Positions 6,970-15,849 are shown, counted from the stretch's first letter. The stretch: 34,960 nucleotides of DNA from an uncultured Lachnospiraceae bacterium (GCA_947627365.1 CANQVT010000024.1:1-34960), one strand, 5' to 3'. The notes: generated by a model from the letters alone, not told the origin. Numbers and translations: made by a program.

Positions 6970-8067
6970 ATGGGCGGACAGAAGGACTCCTTCTATGGAA
7001 TATTTTCCACGCGGTTGCGGGAGATCCTGCAAAAGGCAGATTTAGATCTTGGCAGTCTTCAGGAGCTGCGGCTGCGCTCCGGGAGGCCGGTGCTTTTACA
7101 GTATGGCGGGCATGAGTATGGCTTGCTGCCGGATGGAGCGCTTACGCAGGAGGCAGCGCGGGGGATCTGCATCAGTCGGCCGGAGCTCGAAGAGACGTTG
7201 GAGCATATTTCCGGGTATTCGCTGTACGCGTTTGACGAGGAGCTCAGGCAGGGCTTTCTGACGGTGCCTGGAGGACATCGGATCGGAGTCGTGGGAAAGC
7301 TTGTCCTGGAGGATGGAAAGGTTCAATGCATTCGCCATATTTCCTGCATGAACATTCGGTTATCGCATCAGATACGCGGCTGCGCGGACGAGGTACTGGG
7401 TCGCCTTGTGGTAGGAGGAACCCTTTGCCACACACTGATTATTTCTCCGCCGCGATGCGGAAAGACGACACTTTTGCGGGATCTGATCCGTCAGATATCC
7501 GACGGCACGAGATGGCTTGCGGGAATGACGGTCGGGGTGGTAGATGAGCGCAGTGAGCTTGCCGGCGCGTATCTCGGCGAGGCGCAGAACGATCTTGGGA
7601 TGCGCACGGATGTGCTGGAGGGGGCTCCGAAGGCGGAAGGTATGATGATGCTTTTGCGTTCTATGTCGCCGCAGGTCATCGCGGTGGACGAAATCGGGAG
7701 CAGTGCGGACAGCTATGCGCTGGAAAATGTGTTTCACTGCGGCTGCAGGCTGATCGCGACTGCGCACGGAACCTCCCTGGAGGACATCAGGAGAAAGCCT
7801 CTGTTTCACAGGATGGCGCAGGAGCAGATGTTTGAACGCTATGTTGTGCTTGAAGGCGATCCGGCCGGAAGTGTGAGAGAAATATTGGATGGGCGGGGAA
7901 ACTGCCTGTACCGCAGGCAGCGTGAAGAAGCCCGGACAGGTAAGAAAAGGGTATGTACCGAGGGTGGCCACGGCGGAGGTGACATGCAGGATGATGTGGA
8001 TCGCGACGAAGACTGTCGGGATGCTCTGTATCATGGCGGCCTGTGTGCTGACAGGGCTCGGCTTTGA
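6970..8067 (+). CDS. spoIIIAA: Stage III sporulation protein AA (ATPase)
   Basis: The first gene of the operon encodes a secretion-type ATPase thought to power or assemble the SpoIIIA-SpoIIQ channel between mother cell and forespore. The P-loop is SPPRCGKTT (159-167), and a Walker B-like VIAVDE occurs at 236-241. The ATG at 6970 follows AAGGGA by about 8 nt. At 365 residues it is longer than usual: the last 30 or so residues (Arg/Gly/Asp-rich) are read through the start of spoIIIAB, giving an overlap of 77 nt. That tail looks unconstrained and may be a relic of a shifted stop. Confidence 0.92.
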   Translation: MGGQKDSFYGIFSTRLREILQKADLDLGSLQELRLRSGRPVLLQYGGHEYGLLPDGALTQEAARGICISRPELEETLEHISGYSLYAFDEELRQGFLTVPGGHRIGVVGKLVLEDGKVQCIRHISCMNIRLSHQIRGCADEVLGRLVVGGTLCHTLIISPPRCGKTTLLRDLIRQISDGTRWLAGMTVGVVDERSELAGAYLGEAQNDLGMRTDVLEGAPKAEGMMMLLRSMSPQVIAVDEIGSSADSYALENVFHCGCRLIATAHGTSLEDIRRKPLFHRMAQEQMFERYVVLEGDPAGSVREILDGRGNCLYRRQREEARTGKKRVCTEGGHGGGDMQDDVDRDEDCRDALYHGGLCADRARL

Positions 8068-8521
8068 ACGGCGCATAAAGGATCGCTGGGAGCTTTTTCG
8101 AGAAATGCAGGAGGCACTTACTTTTCTTGAGAAGGAGATGACATATCACAGATCGCCGATCTGCGAGGCCTTTCGCCTGGCGGCAAAGCGCTGCAGGACG
8201 AGGCTCGGGGAGACCCTTATCGAGGCAGCGGAGCAAATGGAAAAAAGGAGCGGACGCAGTTTCCCACTGATATGGGAGGACGCGCTGGGGAAAACGATTC
8301 CTTCCGGCCTGCTTACCCAGGACGAGACACAGCTGTTTGTCGAGGTTCGGGCGGCTTTGTGCAACACGGATATTGTCATGCAGAAAACACTTTTGGAGAA
8401 ATATGTGGACAGGTTTCGGATGATGGCCGAGACAGAGGCGCAGGTCTGCCTTGAGAAGGGCGGCATGTACAGAAAGCTTGCGGCAGCGGCAGGCATATTT
8501 CTGGTGATTTTGCTTATTTAA
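7991..8521 (+). CDS. spoIIIAB: Stage III sporulation protein AB
   Basis: This 176-residue protein has the normal family length. An N-terminal hydrophobic segment (about residues 3-20, TVGMLCIMAACVLTG) is followed by a helical cytosolic domain (EMQEALTFLEKEMTYHRSPI), and a second hydrophobic stretch closes the C-terminus (AAAAGIFLVILLI). It is a membrane component of the SpoIIIA complex with a fold related to type II secretion GspF-like proteins. I chose the ATG at 7991 because GGAGGTGA precedes it by about 11 nt; the frame is open further upstream, but those residues do not resemble the family. Confidence 0.9.
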   Translation: MMWIATKTVGMLCIMAACVLTGLGFERRIKDRWELFREMQEALTFLEKEMTYHRSPICEAFRLAAKRCRTRLGETLIEAAEQMEKRSGRSFPLIWEDALGKTIPSGLLTQDETQLFVEVRAALCNTDIVMQKTLLEKYVDRFRMMAETEAQVCLEKGGMYRKLAAAAGIFLVILLI

Positions 8522-8532
8522 GAGGGCGGAGC

Positions 8533-8727
8533 ATGAGTGTGAATCTGATTTTTAAAATAGCGGCTGTCGGAATACTGGTCTCTGTGCTGGGTCAGATCCT
8601 GAAGCAGAGCGGCAGGGAAGAGCACGCGTTTTTGACTGGGATAGCAGGACTGCTGCTGGTGCTGTTCTGGCTGATTCCGTACATCAGTCAGCTATTTGAG
8701 ACGGTCAAATCACTGTTCGCACTGTGA
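8533..8727 (+). CDS. spoIIIAC: Stage III sporulation protein AC
   Basis: A 64-residue protein with two predicted membrane helices (about 5-22 and 33-58), matching the family in length and sequence (FKIAAVGILVSVLGQILKQSGREE). It is an integral part of the SpoIIIA transport complex, 11 nt downstream of spoIIIAB with its own ribosome site (GGGCGGA). Confidence 0.95.
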   Translation: MSVNLIFKIAAVGILVSVLGQILKQSGREEHAFLTGIAGLLLVLFWLIPYISQLFETVKSLFAL

Positions 8728-8736
8728 GGTGGCAGG

Positions 8737-9120
8737 ATGAACATGATCAAAATTGCCTGTCTGGGACTTTCGGGCGTGATGCTGGGATTATTTCTGAAGC
8801 AGATCAAATCCCCGTATGCGGAAATGATCAGTCTGGCGACTTGCCTTCTGATTATTTTTTACAGCCTGTCGAGGCTTTCGGCGGTGTTTGAGATCATCAA
8901 TACGATCGGCGCTTATTTTTCGGAGCAGAAGGATTACTTCAAAATCCTTCTGAAGATCATCGGGATTACGTACGTGGCGGACTTTGCATCTAACATCTGC
9001 AAGGATGCGGGATATAGTGCCATCGCCGGACAAATTGAGATTTTCGGCAAGATTTCAATTCTCGCGATCAGCTCGCCGATTATTCTTGCCTTGCTCGAGA
9101 CGATCTATGGATTTTTGTGA
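8737..9120 (+). CDS. spoIIIAD: Stage III sporulation protein AD
   Basis: A 127-residue protein with about four membrane helices and the family motif AYFSEQKDYFKILLKIIGITYVADFASNICKDAG (spread over residues 67-100). It starts 9 nt after spoIIIAC and ends 11 nt before the preferred spoIIIAE start, which is typical of tightly coupled translation in this operon. Confidence 0.95.
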   Translation: MNMIKIACLGLSGVMLGLFLKQIKSPYAEMISLATCLLIIFYSLSRLSAVFEIINTIGAYFSEQKDYFKILLKIIGITYVADFASNICKDAGYSAIAGQIEIFGKISILAISSPIILALLETIYGFL

Positions 9121-9131
9121 TGGGAGAAGCT

Positions 9132-10295
9132 ATGAGGGGGATCGTTTCTTTGCTGTTGGCGGTTGTTTTGTTCATGGGAACAGCCCGGGCTGTGGGAGCC
9201 ATGGAAGCGTCGACCGCGTCCGGATCGAACGAGCCTTCGGACCTTGCGGGCGAGCTGGAATCCTACCTGAATCTCGATGAGATCGAGAGTGGGTTTCATG
9301 AGCTTTCCGGACAGGAAGGGTTCTCCTTTTCCGATACGGTTCGAGGGCTGCTTACGGGAGAAATACCGTTTTCTGTCCATGACCTTCCGCGTCTGCTTGC
9401 GGAGCTTTTTCTGGGACAGCTGCAGCAGCAAAAGCAGATGGCACTGCAGATCCTGGTGATCGTCATGGCGTCGGCTATCTTTTCAAATTTTGTAAAGATC
9501 TTTGATAACAGTCAGATTGCTGACATCAGCTTTTTTACGATGTATCTTCTGATATCCACGCTTCTGATGAGGTCGTTTATGACGATGAACCAGGATGTTG
9601 TGAAAACCTGCAGCGCGATTGGCCGTTTCATGCAGATTTTGCTGCCGTCATACCTGGTGACTGTGGTGATAAGCGCAGGCACGGTCTCTGCGATCGGTTT
9701 CTATGAGATTACGGTTCTTGGGATACAGCTTTTGCAGCTGCTGATCATTCGGGTTGTTTTGCCTGCGATCAATTTTTATCTGTTGCTGCTTCTCCTGAAC
9801 CAGATGACCGCGGAGGATCATTTCTCGCGTTTCGCCGAATTGGCGGAGACGGTGATACGATGGGTCACGAAGACTATCTTCGGGATTGTAGTCGGGCTGC
9901 AGGCGGTGCAGGTGTTGACTGCGCCGGCGCTCGACTCTCTGAAAAATTCGGCGTTTCAGCGCTTGGCCGGAAGCATTCCCGGAATCGGCAATTTGCTGGA
10001 TGCCGCGACGCAGACGGTGGTAGGCTCGGCAGTGGTGATCAAAAACGCGGTCGGAGTGGCCGGAATGCTTGCGCTCGTGATTCTTGGTATGATGCCTGTT
10101 CTGCGGCTTTTAGCTTCGATTCTGATTTTTCGTCTACTGTGCGCCCTGATACAGCCGATCAGTGAAAAAAGAATGGTGGAAGGGATTGCGAGCATTTCCA
10201 GAGGAACCGTTCTGCTCCTGCGTATCCTGACTACCTCTCTGTCCGTCTTTATCATTTCTCTCGCGATGATCACGGCTGCGATAAGAGGCAAATGA
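9132..10295 (+). CDS. spoIIIAE: Stage III sporulation protein AE
   Basis: This large polytopic membrane protein of the channel has 387 residues from the ATG at 9132. That start gives a clean signal-like N-terminus (MRGIVSLLLAVVLFMG) after GGGAGA. In-frame starts at 9117 (GTG) and 9120 (ATG, next to the spoIIIAD stop) are possible alternatives. A short soluble acidic segment (about 30-90) is followed by seven or so membrane helices, including LLIIRVVLPAINFYLLLLLL. It is the best conserved integral component of the complex. Confidence 0.93.
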   Translation: MRGIVSLLLAVVLFMGTARAVGAMEASTASGSNEPSDLAGELESYLNLDEIESGFHELSGQEGFSFSDTVRGLLTGEIPFSVHDLPRLLAELFLGQLQQQKQMALQILVIVMASAIFSNFVKIFDNSQIADISFFTMYLLISTLLMRSFMTMNQDVVKTCSAIGRFMQILLPSYLVTVVISAGTVSAIGFYEITVLGIQLLQLLIIRVVLPAINFYLLLLLLNQMTAEDHFSRFAELAETVIRWVTKTIFGIVVGLQAVQVLTAPALDSLKNSAFQRLAGSIPGIGNLLDAATQTVVGSAVVIKNAVGVAGMLALVILGMMPVLRLLASILIFRLLCALIQPISEKRMVEGIASISRGTVLLLRILTTSLSVFIISLAMITAAIRGK

Positions 10296-10352
10296 TTTGA
10301 CAGGGCGAAAATTATGTTGCTGGCAGTATAAAACGGGTGCGAAAGGAGAAGC

Positions 10353-10970
10353 GTGACGGTGACACAGTGGCTGAAAACCCTGGCCGGATGCCTGTGCGTT
10401 CTGACCGTCCTGATGCATTTGATCCCGAAAGGAAAATTCTCCAGCTATGTGCGGTTTTACGGAGGACTTCTCTTTTTTTTGGTCGCGGCGGGACCGATCT
10501 GGAAGCTGATGGCCGGAGAGGGAGAACTGGAACGGCTTCTGCAGTTGGAGTTTCTTCGAAACGATTATTATGACCTGGAATCTTCGGTGACAGGCATGGC
10601 GGAGCTGAAGAATGATCAGATCAGGGAGGCATACAGGGGTGAGATTGTGCGGCAGATATGTGAGATTGCTTCCGCGTATGGGATCAAGGCGGAGGATGTG
10701 CAGGTCACATTTGATGAAGATGGGTACCGTATGACGGGCGTTTCTCTGTATGCAGGCATGGCATCAGCTGCTGCGTCTGCCGTGCCGGAAAGGGCGGAGA
10801 CTCCGCAAGGCGTGGGAGAAAGGGATGATCTGGCAGAAGATCAGATAGACCTTGCATCCGCTGTTGAGGCGGTGAGACGGGAGCTTGCAGGTGTCTATGC
10901 GCTGGATTTGAGTCAGATTCGCATCAGAACAGGGGAAAGCGAGAAATGGGAAAATGGATGGACAAAATAA
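10353..10970 (+). CDS. spoIIIAF: Stage III sporulation protein AF
   Basis: A 205-residue protein with two N-terminal membrane helices (about 6-25 and 32-52) and a soluble C-terminal domain that faces the intermembrane space and has the ring-building fold shared with SpoIIIAG. The start is GTG at 10353 after AAAGGAG; a second GTG six bases on is equally in frame. The middle of the soluble domain is alanine- and glutamate-rich (MASAAASAVPERAE) and probably a flexible linker. It overlaps spoIIIAG by 25 nt. Confidence 0.9.
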   Translation: MTVTQWLKTLAGCLCVLTVLMHLIPKGKFSSYVRFYGGLLFFLVAAGPIWKLMAGEGELERLLQLEFLRNDYYDLESSVTGMAELKNDQIREAYRGEIVRQICEIASAYGIKAEDVQVTFDEDGYRMTGVSLYAGMASAAASAVPERAETPQGVGERDDLAEDQIDLASAVEAVRRELAGVYALDLSQIRIRTGESEKWENGWTK

Positions 10971-11533
10971 AATCCTTCAAAAAAGAACAAATCTTGATTC
11001 TGCTGCTGTGCGGTGTACTTCTTCTGGTGATTGCGGCGCCAACGGATGATTCTGCGACACGAACTCAGTCACAGACAGAGCCGCAGATAAAAGCGCAACA
11101 AGGGACAGATACAGCTTCTGCTTTTTCGGACTCTGAAAAGGATCGCGTGCAGCAGCTGGAGAGTCGTCTGAAAGCGATACTGAGTCAGGTGGAAGGAATC
11201 GGAAAGACGGAGGTGATGCTGACTCTGAAATCGGATGGGAGGAGGATCATCGAGAAGGATATCGAGCAATCTCAGGGAAAGGAGGAGAATCAGGAGGAGA
11301 ATGCGGCTGCGGTCTCGGATCAGGCGAGCAGCAGTGAAAATACCGTGTATCAGAGGGATGCTCAGGGAAATGAGCTCCCGTATGTCACAGAAGAGCTGGA
11401 GCCCGAGATCGCTGGGGTTCTGGTGATCGCGCAGGGTGCCGGGGACGCGTCGGTCATTTCTGAGATTACTGAGGCGGTGATGGCATTATTCGGGGTGGAG
11501 GCGCATAAAATCAAAGTAATGAAGATGGAATGA
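10946..11533 (+). CDS. spoIIIAG: Stage III sporulation protein AG
   Basis: A 195-residue protein with a short cytoplasmic N-terminus, one membrane helix (about 15-31, ILILLLCGVLLLVIAAP) and a soluble domain that forms the large oligomeric ring of the SpoIIIA-SpoIIQ channel. The ring-building motif parts are visible: LESRLKAILSQVEGIGKTEVML (split around residue 75) and a C-terminal ISEITEAVMALFGVEAHKIKVMKME. Between them lies a Gln/Glu/Ser-rich insertion that corresponds to the variable beta region of the family. Confidence 0.93.
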   Translation: MGKWMDKIKSFKKEQILILLLCGVLLLVIAAPTDDSATRTQSQTEPQIKAQQGTDTASAFSDSEKDRVQQLESRLKAILSQVEGIGKTEVMLTLKSDGRRIIEKDIEQSQGKEENQEENAAAVSDQASSSENTVYQRDAQGNELPYVTEELEPEIAGVLVIAQGAGDASVISEITEAVMALFGVEAHKIKVMKME

Positions 11534-11543
11534 GGAGGACAAC

Positions 11544-12212
11544 GTGAAACGTATTTTTAAGAAAAACCAGATTATCATTACGGCGCTGGCGATCATGATC
11601 GCTGTCGCGGGCTATCTGAATTTTTCAGGTACGCTTTTGAAGGATAAGGCGGATGCGGTGAGTTCGAGTGACAACACGCTGCTGGTGACCGATGAAAATG
11701 TCTATGCGGATACGTACACGGACGATTATTCCGATATTGTGAGTCTGGATGCGGACGTCGCAGATGAGTCGGATACGGCGAAGCTTGATGCTCCGGGCAC
11801 AGGTGTCGGGGAAGCGGTGCTGGCGAGCTCTACGGTGAGCGACAATGTCCTGGCTGAGGCGAAGCTGAACCGGGAGCAGGTGCGTGCGAAGAGCAAGGAG
11901 ACGCTTCTCGAGGTCATTAATAATGCGGAAATTTCGGACGACCAGAAGCAAAATGCAATCACTGCTATGACAGATATGGCGCAGAATGCGGAGAAGGAAG
12001 CTGCGGCGGAGCTTCTTCTCGAAGCGAAGGGCTTCGCGGGATGCGTCGTGAGCATCACGGACGGAAGCGCCGACGTGGTCGTAAGCGAGACGGATCTCGG
12101 CGACGCACAGCGCGCCCAGATCGAGGACATTGTCAAGCGCAAGACAGAGATCTCAGGCGAGAATATTGTAATCACAGCGAAGAGTACGACGGATGTAACA
12201 TCTGCCGGTTGA
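11544..12212 (+). CDS. spoIIIAH: Stage III sporulation protein AH
   Basis: The last gene of the operon encodes the mother-cell protein that binds forespore SpoIIQ across the intermembrane space. It has 222 residues from a GTG start with AGGAGGA upstream. One N-terminal membrane helix (about 8-26) precedes an acidic, Asp/Ser/Thr-rich linker (45-90). The C-terminal YscJ/FliF-like domain (ELLLEAKGFAGCVVSI through the end) is the SpoIIQ-binding part. No T-rich terminator follows directly. Confidence 0.92.
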   Translation: MKRIFKKNQIIITALAIMIAVAGYLNFSGTLLKDKADAVSSSDNTLLVTDENVYADTYTDDYSDIVSLDADVADESDTAKLDAPGTGVGEAVLASSTVSDNVLAEAKLNREQVRAKSKETLLEVINNAEISDDQKQNAITAMTDMAQNAEKEAAAELLLEAKGFAGCVVSITDGSADVVVSETDLGDAQRAQIEDIVKRKTEISGENIVITAKSTTDVTSAG

Positions 12213-12236
12213 GCGGAAAACATAGTGGGGATTTTC

Positions 12237-12283
12237 AGACAGGCATTCTGTCGTCCGAAGGAGTGGGCGCGGGATGCCTGTCT
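12237..12283 (+). repeat. Inverted repeat after spoIIIAH
   Basis: AGACAGGCAT (12237-12246) and ATGCCTGTCT (12274-12283) are perfect inverted repeats with a 27-nt loop. There is no following T-tract, so it may be an mRNA-end stabiliser or a weak or factor-dependent terminator for the spoIIIA operon. Confidence 0.5.
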
Positions 12284-12421
12284 ACATGTTTGAAGTGAAA
12301 GCAACCGTTTTCGCTGTTTGCCACCTGCGTACGGCACGTTTTCAACACGAAAATAGAGGGTTTCTTTTTGGAAGTATTTGTGATAGAATACCGTCATATG
12401 AAGACATGATGGGAGAAAGCT

Positions 12422-13345
12422 ATGAAAAGTACGACGTTGGTAATCATGGCGGCCGGGATCGGAAGCCGCTTTGGGCAGGGGATCAAGCAGCTTACCTCGT
12501 TTGGTCCGTCTGGAGAAATCATTATGGATTACTCGATCAACGATGCGATGGAAGCCGGGTTCAACCGGGTGGTATTTGTGATTCGAAGGAGTATGCTGGA
12601 GGATTTCAGAAGCATCATCGGGGAGAGAATCGAGAAACAGCTTCCGGTATACTATGCGTTTCAGGAGATGGAGGATCTTCCGGACGGCTTTACCGTGCCT
12701 GAGGGCAGGACAAAGCCGTGGGGAACCGGGCAGGCGATCCTCGCGTGCAGAGGTATCGTGCAGGAGCCCTTTGCCGTGATCAATGCGGACGACTATTACG
12801 GGAAGGACGCGTTCCGGAAGGTGCATGATTATCTGGTTTCCGTCGATTGGGAAGGGCAGGAAAAGTATCGCTTCTGTATGGCGGGCTTTGTCCTGAAGAA
12901 TACCTTGTCTGAGAACGGAGGAGTTACCAGGGGACTTTGCAGGGTGGACGCGGCTCGTGCGCTCACAGAGATCTGTGAGACGAGAAATATAGTGAAGACT
13001 CAGGATGGCGCCGCGGTACAGCGTCCGGACGGCACGGTAGAAAAGCTGGATCCGGAAACGCTTGTGTCGATGAATTTCTGGGGATTTACGCCGAATTTTA
13101 TCGATGAGCTTGCGGACGGGTTTGAACGCTTTCTCAGAAACCTTTCCGGGCAGGAGACGACTGCGGAGTATCTGTTGCCGACGATCGTGGACGGACTGCT
13201 GAAGGAGAACCGTGTGGATCTGACCGTGCTTCAGTCAAACGACCGCTGGTTCGGCGTGACCTATCAGGAGGATGTACCGTACGTGAAGCAGGCGATTGCC
13301 GATCTGGTGAAGCGCGGCGTATATCCGGAGAAGCTGTTCGGATGA
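12422..13345 (+). CDS. Nucleotidyltransferase-fold protein (NDP-sugar pyrophosphorylase-like)
   Basis: The N-terminus has the nucleotidyltransferase signature MAAGIGSRFGQGIKQL (residues 9-24; G-x-G-x-R with a downstream lysine). WGTGQAIL and VINADDYYG follow, the latter carrying the metal-binding aspartates of this fold. Such enzymes join a sugar phosphate or alcohol phosphate to an NTP. The 307-residue protein starts at 12422 after GGGAGAAAG. It has no wall or capsule genes beside it, so its sugar or alcohol substrate cannot be named. A weak promoter with TAGAAT near 12384-12389 lies upstream. It ends in a terminator hairpin. Confidence 0.8.
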   Translation: MKSTTLVIMAAGIGSRFGQGIKQLTSFGPSGEIIMDYSINDAMEAGFNRVVFVIRRSMLEDFRSIIGERIEKQLPVYYAFQEMEDLPDGFTVPEGRTKPWGTGQAILACRGIVQEPFAVINADDYYGKDAFRKVHDYLVSVDWEGQEKYRFCMAGFVLKNTLSENGGVTRGLCRVDAARALTEICETRNIVKTQDGAAVQRPDGTVEKLDPETLVSMNFWGFTPNFIDELADGFERFLRNLSGQETTAEYLLPTIVDGLLKENRVDLTVLQSNDRWFGVTYQEDVPYVKQAIADLVKRGVYPEKLFG

Positions 13346-13362
13346 GGCATAAGGGAGGCTGC

Positions 13363-13410
13363 AAGACTCCTCCGGGGACGGTGAGTGAAGCCGTGCGCCG
13401 GAGGAGTCTT
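13363..13410 (+). terminator. Terminator after the nucleotidyltransferase gene
   Basis: AAGACTCCTCCGG (13363-13375) pairs perfectly with CCGGAGGAGTCTT (13398-13410). An AT-rich, T-containing stretch ending in TTTTTT follows by 13430. It may also terminate the tRNA transcript that converges from the other strand. Confidence 0.7.
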
Positions 13411-13441
13411 TGTGTCATAATTATTTTTTGAAACAAAAAAA

Positions 13442-13515
13442 TCGGGGCAACAGGATTTGAACCTGCGACCTCTCGGCCCCCAGCCGAGCGCGCTACCAAG
13501 CTACGCCATACCCCG
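13442..13515 (-). tRNA. tRNA-Pro (anticodon GGG)
   Basis: Read on the minus strand, the 7-bp acceptor stem is CGGGGTA / TGCCCCG, with A as discriminator base (13442). The D-arm contains GCTTGGTAGC, the anticodon stem CTCGG / CCGAG holds the loop CTGGGGG (anticodon GGG, reading CCC and CCU), and the T-loop is GGTTCAAATCC. CCA is not encoded; a T-run follows directly. Confidence 0.95.
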
Positions 13516-13526
13516 AAACAGTTTAT

Positions 13527-13555
13527 ATTCTACTAGAAATTCTTTTTATTGTAAA
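13527..13555 (-). promoter_or_regulatory. tRNA-Pro promoter
   Basis: On the minus strand TTTACA (13555-13550), a 17-nt spacer and TAGAAT (13532-13527) lie just upstream of the mature tRNA 5' end at 13515. Confidence 0.65.
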
Positions 13556-13587
13556 GTATAAATTCACGATTTAAAGGAGGAGAGAAG

Positions 13588-15849
13588 TTGCGCAGGCTGG
13601 TCTGGAGTTTGAAAGGACATTTTCCGGGAGTGCTTTTGATTATCGCGATGCTGGCGCTGCAGGTGTCCTGCGATCTGCGGTTTCCTGCTTATACGGCGGA
13701 CATTATCGACATCGGCATCGGGCAGAGCGGGATCGAATCTCCGCTTGTACCGGAATTGAGCGAGACGGGGATGCGGCGTCTCCTTCTTTTGATGACGCAG
13801 GAGGAGCAGGAGACCACGCTATCCGCTTATGAAGAGGACGGGGAGGTATATCGGAAACGGAAGCTGGGAAAAGAGGACGAGCAGACTCTGGAAAAGGTAA
13901 TGACTGCGCCGATGGTCGCAGTCTACGCACTGAGTACGGACGGAGCGGATTACGAGGAGGTGCTCGGGGATCTGTATGTGCCGCGGGGGATGGATGTGTT
14001 CGGAATTCTTGAGGTTCTGCCGGATGAGACGAGGCTGGGACTCACGGAAGCGGCGAGGGAGCAGATCAGGCAGATACCGCAGGATTTGATCTCTCAGGCT
14101 GCCGTGAATTTTGCGCGTGAGGACATGAGATCGCGCGGGATCGATGTGGATGCACTGCAGAGACGGTATCTGATGAAAAAAGGAGCTGCGCTGATCCTGG
14201 CGGCGATTCTTTCTGTTCTTTTTGCCGTGCTGGCGGCCGCGCTGGCTTCGAGGATCAGTGCCGAGTGCGCAGAGAAGCTGAGGCAGGAGCTGTTTGAACG
14301 TACACTTTCTTTTCGGGAAGCGGGAAGCGGACGGTTTTCCGTCGCTGAGCTTGTCGCGCGCAGTACGGGGGATATCCGGCAGATACAGCAGATGCTGGGC
14401 GTGTTTTTCCGCATGTTCTTCCATGCGCTGCTGCTCGGCGCCGGGACAGTGGCCGGGATGTTTCTGCTGAACACACAGTTCGGCCAGATCGCGCTTGCTG
14501 TCATGATTTTGTCTTTGATACTGACTGCCGGCGGCGTTTTCCTTGCGCTTCCGCGGTATCGTGTGCTGCGGATCAGCTCGGACCGGCTTGCCCGGACGGT
14601 GAGAGAAAATGTGCAGGGGATGATGACCATGCGTGTTTTCGGGACGCAGAAGCGGGAGAAAGAGCGGCTGGAAGAGGAGAGCGGCGACCTGATGAGGGCG
14701 GCGGTCTGCGCGGAACGACTGACGTCGCTGGCGCTTCCGATTCTGATGCTCCTCATGGATGCGGCCGTGCTTCTCGCGGCGTGGAAAGGCGCGTCCGGGA
14801 TCAATGAGGGAAGTCTGTTGTCAGGAGGCCTGATGGCAGGGATCCAGTATCTTATGATGGAGGTCAGCGCGTTTGTGACGCTGGCGGCTTTTCTTGCCTC
14901 GATGCCGGCGGGCGTCTCGGCGGCCGCGCGGATTCAGGAGGCGTTGGAAAGCGAAACGGATGCAGGAATAAAATCCGGTCGGGAGGCCGGAGCGCATAAG
15001 GAAATGTTCCGCGCGCCGGCGCTTGAGCTGCGGGACGTCGCCTTTTGCTATCCGGGGCAGAGTATGCCGGTACTGCAAGATATTTCGTTCACGGTCGATC
15101 ATGGGGAGAAGGTCGCCTTAATCGGCGGGACGGGTAGCGGCAAAACGACGCTGCTTCGGATGATTTCGGCAAACTGCGCTCCGACAGAAGGTGAAATATG
15201 GATCGACGGAAGGCAGGTCGGGAGAGAAGGATCGCGGCCGGGTCGCGGAAAGATCGGTTATGTTCCGCAGGAGGCCTTTTTGTTTTCCGGGACGGTCGCG
15301 TCGAACCTGCGTCTTGGAAAGCCGGAGGCGTCGGAGGAGGAAATGTGGGCTGCGCTTGCGATCGCGCAGGCGGAGACGTTTGTCCGCGAAAGCGGCAAGG
15401 GACTCGACATGGAGATTGCTCCGGGAGGCGCAAATCTGTCGGGCGGACAGAGACAGCGTGTCACGATTGCAAGAGCGCTGACAGGCGCGCCGGAGATCTG
15501 CCTGTTTGACGACTGCTTTTCCGCGTTGGATGCCGACACGGATGCGTGCCTGCAGGCGACTCTGGCGAAGGCGACAAAGGACGCCGCGGTGCTCGTGGCG
15601 GATCAGCAGATCCGCCGTATCATGGACGCAGACAGGATCATTGTGCTTGATGGAGGGCGTATCGTGGGGAGTGGAAAGCATGAGGAGCTGATGCGCGGCT
15701 GCGAGACATATCGGCAGATCGTTTTGTCACAGGGACCGCAGGGAGCGGCAGAGGAGAGAACGGCATGGGAAAACTGCCGGGAGATCCGGTGGGAAGCCGG
15801 AACAGCGAGGCGGATGAAAGCGGAGGCGGAGGGGGATAAGGATGAATGA
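13588..15849 (+). CDS. ABC exporter half-transporter, degenerate ATP site, extracellular insertion
   Basis: A 753-residue membrane-fused ABC half-transporter with a TTG start after AAAGGAGGAG. The nucleotide-binding domain has Walker A GGTGSGKTT (513-521), signature LSGGQ (617-621) and Walker B LFDD, where the catalytic glutamate is Asp642. That is the mark of the non-catalytic partner in heterodimeric exporters. Between membrane helix 1 and helix 2 (about residues 47-190) is a charged insertion of about 140 residues, predicted to be outside the cell, which most exporters of this type lack. It overlaps the next gene by 8 nt and surely forms a heterodimer with it. The cargo (drug, peptide or lipid) cannot be told from sequence. 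Confidence 0.9.
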   Translation: MRRLVWSLKGHFPGVLLIIAMLALQVSCDLRFPAYTADIIDIGIGQSGIESPLVPELSETGMRRLLLLMTQEEQETTLSAYEEDGEVYRKRKLGKEDEQTLEKVMTAPMVAVYALSTDGADYEEVLGDLYVPRGMDVFGILEVLPDETRLGLTEAAREQIRQIPQDLISQAAVNFAREDMRSRGIDVDALQRRYLMKKGAALILAAILSVLFAVLAAALASRISAECAEKLRQELFERTLSFREAGSGRFSVAELVARSTGDIRQIQQMLGVFFRMFFHALLLGAGTVAGMFLLNTQFGQIALAVMILSLILTAGGVFLALPRYRVLRISSDRLARTVRENVQGMMTMRVFGTQKREKERLEEESGDLMRAAVCAERLTSLALPILMLLMDAAVLLAAWKGASGINEGSLLSGGLMAGIQYLMMEVSAFVTLAAFLASMPAGVSAAARIQEALESETDAGIKSGREAGAHKEMFRAPALELRDVAFCYPGQSMPVLQDISFTVDHGEKVALIGGTGSGKTTLLRMISANCAPTEGEIWIDGRQVGREGSRPGRGKIGYVPQEAFLFSGTVASNLRLGKPEASEEEMWAALAIAQAETFVRESGKGLDMEIAPGGANLSGGQRQRVTIARALTGAPEICLFDDCFSALDADTDACLQATLAKATKDAAVLVADQQIRRIMDADRIIVLDGGRIVGSGKHEELMRGCETYRQIVLSQGPQGAAEERTAWENCREIRWEAGTARRMKAEAEGDKDE

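Noticed and set aside
12237-12283. Intrinsic terminator for spoIIIA
   Set aside because: The inverted repeat is real, but the loop is long and no T-tract follows, so I list it as a repeat only.
12274-12702. 142-codon frame overlapping the nucleotidyltransferase start
   Set aside because: Runs in another frame over a well-supported gene and has no family features.
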